A stretch of 28,925 nucleotides of DNA from JOPF133 sp035505095 (lineage in GTDB: Bacteria > Acidobacteriota > Terriglobia > Bryobacterales > Bryobacteraceae). Shown here piece by piece: positions 24,804 to 28,925 of this stretch (position 1 is its first letter; each line of letters opens with the position of its first letter). Made by a program: the position numbers and the translations under genes. Under the pieces are notes generated by a model, which was not told the DNA's origin, ran no database searches, and saw only the letters and a list, made by a program, of their open reading frames with translations. Location: positions 1 through 28,925 of the forward strand of contig DATJRE010000315.1 of the NCBI GenBank assembly GCA_035505095.1, in the 5' to 3' direction.

Positions 24804-24809
24804 TATACT
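24804..24809 (+). promoter_or_regulatory. Candidate -10 element upstream of the 585-residue gene
   Basis: TATACT lies 92 bases before the ATG at 24902 and just after the GC hairpin. It is a good -10 match, but the expected -35 position (near 24781) shows only CGTCTT. This would separate the downstream gene pair from ftsK transcription. Confidence 0.3.
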
Positions 24810-24901
24810 GCTTCGAGAATGACCGCACCGCGCGGCGGTCTGGAAACGCGCGGCACGGGGATTCGTGGCCTGGGTAACCCGCAAGACGCTGAGACGCCGA
24901 T

Positions 24902-26659
24902 ATGTTCGATCCACCCAAGGGGCACTGGGAAATTCTGCCGGTCTCGCGGGCCACAGCGAAGGACCGGCGGTTCGACCTGCTCGACCGCCCGGACCTGGAG
25001 TGTTTCCTGCGCGGCGCCCTGTTCGATTACCGGATCATGGTCAATCTGCGGCAACTGCTGGCGCCGACCGATCCGGTCTCCCGGTTCACCGATCACGAGG
25101 TGGTGGATACCATCGCATGGCGCCTGGCCACCAAGGAGCTGGTCATCCGGCAGGCCGACTGGAAGGGCACCAGCCCCCCTTCCGGTGGAGGGGGCGGTGA
25201 CGATGATGCGCAGGTCAAGCCGGCGCAGGACCTTCCCGACGCTCCCTCCACCCCGCCACCGGCCGAAGAGCCGGACCCAAACACCTTCGGCAGTAACCTC
25301 GATGCGCAGGCGCAGGCAGGCGCCCTGGGTGCCGCGGCGGCGGCGGGCACGCCATTCTGCCAGCAGTGCGAAAAAGCCAAGAAGCCCGCGGCGCCGAAGC
25401 CCACCCCTCCGCCTAAGCCCCTTCCGGGCAATCTCGTCGTCACAGTGACCGACGCGAAAACCGGGCAGGCGATTGATGGCGCGAAAGTGGACATCAGCGG
25501 GCCGGAATCGAAATCGGGAAACACAGACGCCTCGGGCAAGATCGCATTCAACAGGATCACGCCGGGGAGCTACACGGCCAAGGTTACCAAGGACACCTAC
25601 GCGCCGGGCAGCGGCACCGCAACGGTCACACCTAACGCCACCGCCACCCTCCCCATAAGGTTGACTCCGGGAACCGTCACCCTCAGCGTGGACGGAGTTG
25701 CGGCGGGAGATAAGGTCACCGTGGGCGGATTGATCGTACGGAACTTCGACAGCAACAACGCGCCACGAAAAAAACTGACCATTTCGGCAGTGTCGCCGGC
25801 GGGTATCGCCGGCAATGTGACCTTCCAATGCGGCAGCGCCAAGGTGAAGTTCTACGACAGTGCGGCCGCGGGATCGCAGATCGCCATTGACGGCGCGGCC
25901 AATGTCTTCGCCGCCGGGAGTCTGCCGAAGACTCTGTACGCGGAGGGCGTGGACGCCAGCGACACCATGCGGGACATCACGGTTTCGCTGGATTTCGGAC
26001 CGCGGATCAAGGTGGATTCCGCCACCCTGACGGTTTTGTGGGTAGATCAGCCGACCATGCGGTTTTCCGGTCAGATCTCGCCCAACAATTCCAAGAAGAA
26101 TGCGTATAAGGGGTGGACGAAATCGGGCACTCTGGATTTGGGGCTCCAGGAGTACAATGCCACCATGGGCGCGCGCATAGGGTGGGGTTCGGAAGCGAAT
26201 GCGAAGGTGCATCCAACCAAATTCAAGTACCCCGGAAGCGACCTGAAGCTGGAGCGCGATTACGACTATAGAGACTACAACGGCAATACCCAGATGGACT
26301 CGGGAACTCGCAGCGCCACGCTTCCACCCGGAAATGACACGGGGCCGCCACAGGCCCGCGACGACGACCCGGATCCGGACGATACCATCTATGACTTTGA
26401 CGCCGCCGGATTGGCCATTCCCAACGCGGCCGTGAATGCCATTAAGCGCACGCGGAACGATTTCCTGGCCTTCGCATCCATCACCGCGGAGGGCAAGGCG
26501 GTACGATGTTCCCAGATACGCGAGTATTTGATTGTTTTCTCGCAGAAGCAGACAGCCGCCCCAACCGGGGCCACCTGGAAGCCGATAGACCCGCCCGACG
26601 TGACGGGCGATAAGAACGCAGGCAATGGTCCAACGAAGCTCACATGGGATCTTAAGTAG
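24902..26659 (+). CDS. Unrecognised 585-residue modular protein (CxxC linker, carboxypeptidase-regulatory-like domain)
   Basis: I do not recognise the whole protein. There is no signal peptide. Residues 20-85 form a helical module (RRFDLLDRPDLECFLRGALF, then FTDHEVVDTIAWRLATKELV). A Gly/Asp/Pro-rich linker follows (87-130), then an Ala-rich stretch ending GTPFCQQCEKAKK (149-161), with a CxxC pair, and another Pro/Lys linker. Residues 176-255 look like a carboxypeptidase-regulatory/PEGA-type beta-sandwich (LVVTVTDAKTGQAIDGAKVD, then GSYTAKVTKDTYAPG). Residues 257-365 look like another beta-rich domain (LPKTLYAEGVDASDTMRDIT). The rest (about 370-585) is polar with Asp-rich stretches (DYDYRDYNGNTQMDSG and DDDPDPDD), possibly metal-binding. 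The GTPFC..CEKAK linker reminds me of contractile-injection (VgrG/PAAR-type) cargo proteins; this is from memory and unverified. A small secreted protein overlaps its end. Confidence 0.75.
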   Translation: MFDPPKGHWEILPVSRATAKDRRFDLLDRPDLECFLRGALFDYRIMVNLRQLLAPTDPVSRFTDHEVVDTIAWRLATKELVIRQADWKGTSPPSGGGGGDDDAQVKPAQDLPDAPSTPPPAEEPDPNTFGSNLDAQAQAGALGAAAAAGTPFCQQCEKAKKPAAPKPTPPPKPLPGNLVVTVTDAKTGQAIDGAKVDISGPESKSGNTDASGKIAFNRITPGSYTAKVTKDTYAPGSGTATVTPNATATLPIRLTPGTVTLSVDGVAAGDKVTVGGLIVRNFDSNNAPRKKLTISAVSPAGIAGNVTFQCGSAKVKFYDSAAAGSQIAIDGAANVFAAGSLPKTLYAEGVDASDTMRDITVSLDFGPRIKVDSATLTVLWVDQPTMRFSGQISPNNSKKNAYKGWTKSGTLDLGLQEYNATMGARIGWGSEANAKVHPTKFKYPGSDLKLERDYDYRDYNGNTQMDSGTRSATLPPGNDTGPPQARDDDPDPDDTIYDFDAAGLAIPNAAVNAIKRTRNDFLAFASITAEGKAVRCSQIREYLIVFSQKQTAAPTGATWKPIDPPDVTGDKNAGNGPTKLTWDLK

Positions 26660-27245
26660 GATTGCGCTGGCGGGTTTGGCAACTGGCCTGATCGGCGTAA
26701 CATGGGGCGCGCAAGCATCGAGAGACGAGAGGTACAAATTGATTGCAGGGTTGGAATCTGAATCTCCGGAGGTTCGCGCCAAGGCCAGCGCGGAAGTGCT
26801 CGCGAGGCAGCAGCCGGGTGACATCGCCGAGGTTATGAGGATTGTAGAGAAGTATCTGAAAAGCGATGACCGCCAGGGGACGGTGAAGGACAACATGCTG
26901 CTGCTTGGAAAGCTGCATGCACTGGAAGCGATACCGCTTTTGGTTCAGAACCTGACCTTTGAAGCGTTCTACAAAAACACCAAGCGTCCGCAACCGCCCG
27001 CCGACCTGTTCCCGGCGGTCCAGGCCCTCATCGATATTGGCCGGCCTTCGGTTCGTCCCGTGTTAGCCCGGCTGGCGGCGGAGGATGGCGAAAAGCTCGG
27101 AATTGCCGGCGCCACGGTCCTGCGCCGAATCCTGGGCCTGCGGGACGCCCGCGCACTCCTCTCAGACGAAATCGCGGCGGCCAAGGAGGAACGGTCGCAA
27201 GCACGGCTTCGGATCGTGCTGAGCTTGATTGAAAAAGTCTCGTAG
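26625..27245 (+). CDS. Small exported HEAT-like repeat protein
   Basis: This 206-residue protein has a signal peptide (SRIALAGLATGLIGVTWGAQA, about residues 11-31, cleavage likely after AQA). The mature part is helical and repeats in a HEAT-like way: LIAGLESESPEVRAKASAEV, then LLLGKLHALEAIPLLVQNL, LFPAVQALIDIGRPSVRPVL and VLRRILGLRDARALLSDEI. HEAT repeats bind other proteins. The start at 26625 lies 35 bases inside the preceding gene, with AGG a few bases upstream; no better in-frame start was seen. The overlap implies co-translation with the 585-residue protein. A periplasmic partner or immunity-like role is my inference, not something the sequence proves. It converges on the glycosyltransferase gene, with only 28 bases between their stops. 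Confidence 0.82.
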   Translation: MVQRSSHGILSRIALAGLATGLIGVTWGAQASRDERYKLIAGLESESPEVRAKASAEVLARQQPGDIAEVMRIVEKYLKSDDRQGTVKDNMLLLGKLHALEAIPLLVQNLTFEAFYKNTKRPQPPADLFPAVQALIDIGRPSVRPVLARLAAEDGEKLGIAGATVLRRILGLRDARALLSDEIAAAKEERSQARLRIVLSLIEKVS

Positions 27246-27273
27246 GGGCGTGCCCTGCCGCCTGCCCGCAGCC

Positions 27274-28925
27274 TTAGCCGCCCGCAGCGATGGTATCTCC
27301 GCCGGCGGCCGCGAAACTTTCGAACAGTTGCGCATCGCGCCGCCGGATGTACCCCAGAAACTCCGCCCGTTTGCCGTTGCGTGCGTGCGAAAGCGAGTCT
27401 CCGTGCCGCCGGTGCAGGAAATGATCGCCGTGAAGGCCCTGAATGCGGGCCCCCGCCGCGGCTAGCCGGACCCAGAAATGATAATCCTCCCAACACGGGA
27501 TTTCCTCATCGATGCCGCCGGCCTTCACCCAGAGCTCGCGGCGGAATGCCGAGCTGCAATGCACCGGGTTTCTCTGCAACAACATGCTGTAGGTGGCAAC
27601 TTCCGGAACCACCCAGCGCTCCGAGGAGTCTCCGAAGAGCACTGCATCGGGATTGACCACATCGGCGCCATGCTGCAACCTCCGGCCGGCCTGAAACAGG
27701 TAGTCGGGGCCGATGCGGTCGTCCGCGTCCAGCATCACCACATACGCGCTTTCGTACGCCGCAATACCGCGGTTGCGGGAGTAGCCGGGGCCGCGCTGCC
27801 GGCCATTGCGCAGGTAATGTACATGCGGATATTGCGCGGCTAGCGCGGCGGCCACCTCGCCGGTCTCATCATCCGAAGCGTCGTCCACAATGTGGATTTC
27901 GTAATCGGCGTCGCTGGCCAGCACGGATTCCACGGTCTCCTGCAGGTAGCACCCGTAATTGCGGCAGGGAATCACCACATTCCAGGGCGCCGGCGCGGCC
28001 GGATTCTTCTTCAGGCGCAGCAGCCGCAGCGCCTGGCGGATGGCCAGGCTGGTGAGGCGCTGGTAGCCCGGGTCGCACCACAAGGCGATTCCCGGCGTGG
28101 AATGCCCCTCCAGGTGCGCGATCTGGCCCGGCACGGCGTTGTGCTTGCGCTCCAGCAGCACGGTGAAAAACGCGTCCGCCTCGCGCCGGAACAACGCCTC
28201 CTGGCGCAGGGATGCCGGCAGCTCCTGCAGCACCGCGAGCCATTCCTTGCGGAAGAAAGCTCCCCAGCCGAGCAGGGCCGCTTGCGCCTCGCCGTAGGTG
28301 CGGCGGTGGCGCTGGTTCCAGTGGGTGGGCGCCAGGGCATGCGCGATGCGCGAGGGGTCGCGTGAGAACTGCTCGTACAGACCGCCGATATCGTGGTTCA
28401 GCGCGTCGTCATCCTGCACGTAGACCACCGGGTTGCGGCCCTGCGCCGCGCACAGAAATCTTCCGTAGCAGCCCTGGTTTTCGTCGGATTCGATCACCCG
28501 CACTCCCGCCTCCGCAAAGGCCAGCTTCACCGCGGGATTATTATTCCAGATCAAAATTTCGTCGATGCATTCCACGCGCCTGAGCGCGCTGACAATCGCC
28601 GGCAAGTTCTCAGGCCGTTTCCAGGAGACCAGGCAGGCGCTGGCCGGCTCCGGCCGCGACATGCTCACGCTGACCGCCGGGCGCGAGGCCAGCTCGGAAA
28701 GCTCGCTCCGCAACTCGTTGCGGAAGCGGCCGAAGAACCAGTCGTCGTCGCGCCGGCGCCGCGCGCGCACCTCGGTCGCGCGGGCGCCCAGATCGCCCGA
28801 AAGCAGCCGCACACTGGCCGCCGCAAACTCGTCGTAGTGCTTCAGCCGCTCCACCACGCGCAGCAGCCGCCGCGGGCCGAAGTGCAGGCTCGCCAGCCGG
28901 AAGCGGTTGTGCAGCACCGGCTCCC
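27274..28925 (-). CDS. Two-domain glycosyltransferase (GT2-type), N-terminus outside window
   Basis: The frame reads leftward from the right edge and ends with TAA at 27274; upstream codons are open to the last base, so the true start probably lies beyond the window. An in-frame GTG at 28917 gives 547 residues. An N-terminal helical region (residues 1-95 from that GTG) is followed by a first GT-A-like domain: ACLVSWKRPENLPAIVSAL, ILIWNNN, and VVYVQDDDAL with an acidic metal-binding cluster. A second domain is a classical GT2: WNVVIPCRNYGCYLQETVES, IHIVDDASDDETGEV and VVMLDADDRIGPDYLFQAG, with a C-terminal WEDYHFWVRLAAAGA. It probably builds surface polysaccharide or glycosylates proteins using nucleotide sugars. 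No membrane helix is evident; the donor and acceptor are unknown. Confidence 0.88.
   Translation of the reverse strand, partial: EPVLHNRFRLASLHFGPRRLLRVVERLKHYDEFAAASVRLLSGDLGARATEVRARRRRDDDWFFGRFRNELRSELSELASRPAVSVSMSRPEPASACLVSWKRPENLPAIVSALRRVECIDEILIWNNNPAVKLAFAEAGVRVIESDENQGCYGRFLCAAQGRNPVVYVQDDDALNHDIGGLYEQFSRDPSRIAHALAPTHWNQRHRRTYGEAQAALLGWGAFFRKEWLAVLQELPASLRQEALFRREADAFFTVLLERKHNAVPGQIAHLEGHSTPGIALWCDPGYQRLTSLAIRQALRLLRLKKNPAAPAPWNVVIPCRNYGCYLQETVESVLASDADYEIHIVDDASDDETGEVAAALAAQYPHVHYLRNGRQRGPGYSRNRGIAAYESAYVVMLDADDRIGPDYLFQAGRRLQHGADVVNPDAVLFGDSSERWVVPEVATYSMLLQRNPVHCSSAFRRELWVKAGGIDEEIPCWEDYHFWVRLAAAGARIQGLHGDHFLHRRHGDSLSHARNGKRAEFLGYIRRRDAQLFESFAAAGGDTIAAGG

Noticed and set aside
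24626..26896. 756-residue minus-strand open frame opposite the 585-residue gene
   Set aside because: The plus-strand frame has a plausible start, modular domain structure and an overlapping downstream gene. The minus frame is Arg/Gly-rich, runs across several gene boundaries and shows no motif.

Overview
The window is GC-rich and gene-dense. It carries several protein families I associate with soil Acidobacteriota of the Bryobacterales/Solibacter type: a TIGR03435-type domain fused to a BlaR1-like M56 peptidase, a TIGR03437-type C-terminal domain behind an NHL propeller, and a PadR regulator next to a membrane protein with an ADOP/MacB-like segment. LpxA, a TolC-type RND efflux pair and periplasmic enzymes indicate a Gram-negative envelope. 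The lineage is inferred from these families; no rRNA or tRNA gene was seen.

Layout. Bases 1-3364 (minus) hold a membrane protein cut by the left edge, its PadR regulator, and a blaI-M56/TIGR03435 pair with an ATGA overlap. Bases 3629-8082 (plus) hold an RND permease and its periplasmic adaptor. A solitary lpxA follows at 8144-8932, then a Tat-exported GH95 fucosidase at about 8973-11453. Bases 11551-14777 (minus) hold an anti-sigma factor, an ECF sigma factor and an NHL/TIGR03437 secreted protein. Bases 14778-15704 have no intact gene: two good hairpins and a likely VapC/PIN toxin remnant. Bases 15705-21251 (minus) form a coxS-coxL-coxM-coxG operon of the form II (AYRGAGR) molybdenum hydroxylase type, followed by an overlapping gene for a secreted HExxH/TPR protein. 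Bases 21464-24711 (plus) hold uppP and ftsK, translationally coupled. Bases 24902-27245 (plus) hold an unrecognised 585-residue modular protein overlapped by a small signal-peptide-bearing HEAT-like protein. A two-domain glycosyltransferase (minus) runs off the right edge.

How the genes work together. Much of the window concerns the envelope: lipid A acylation (LpxA), undecaprenyl phosphate recycling (UppP), chromosome partition at division (FtsK), efflux (RND), glycan hydrolysis (GH95), glycosyl transfer, and three signalling pairs (PadR, BlaI/M56, ECF/anti-sigma). The cox-type operon is the main metabolic unit. Its active-site loop argues against calling it a proven CO oxidiser.

Most novel candidates: the 585-residue/HEAT gene pair (possible exported cargo plus periplasmic partner), the CxxCH tail on the anti-sigma factor, and the BlaR1-like protein whose extracytoplasmic part is a TIGR03435-type domain. 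All are proposals from reading the sequence; no database search was run.
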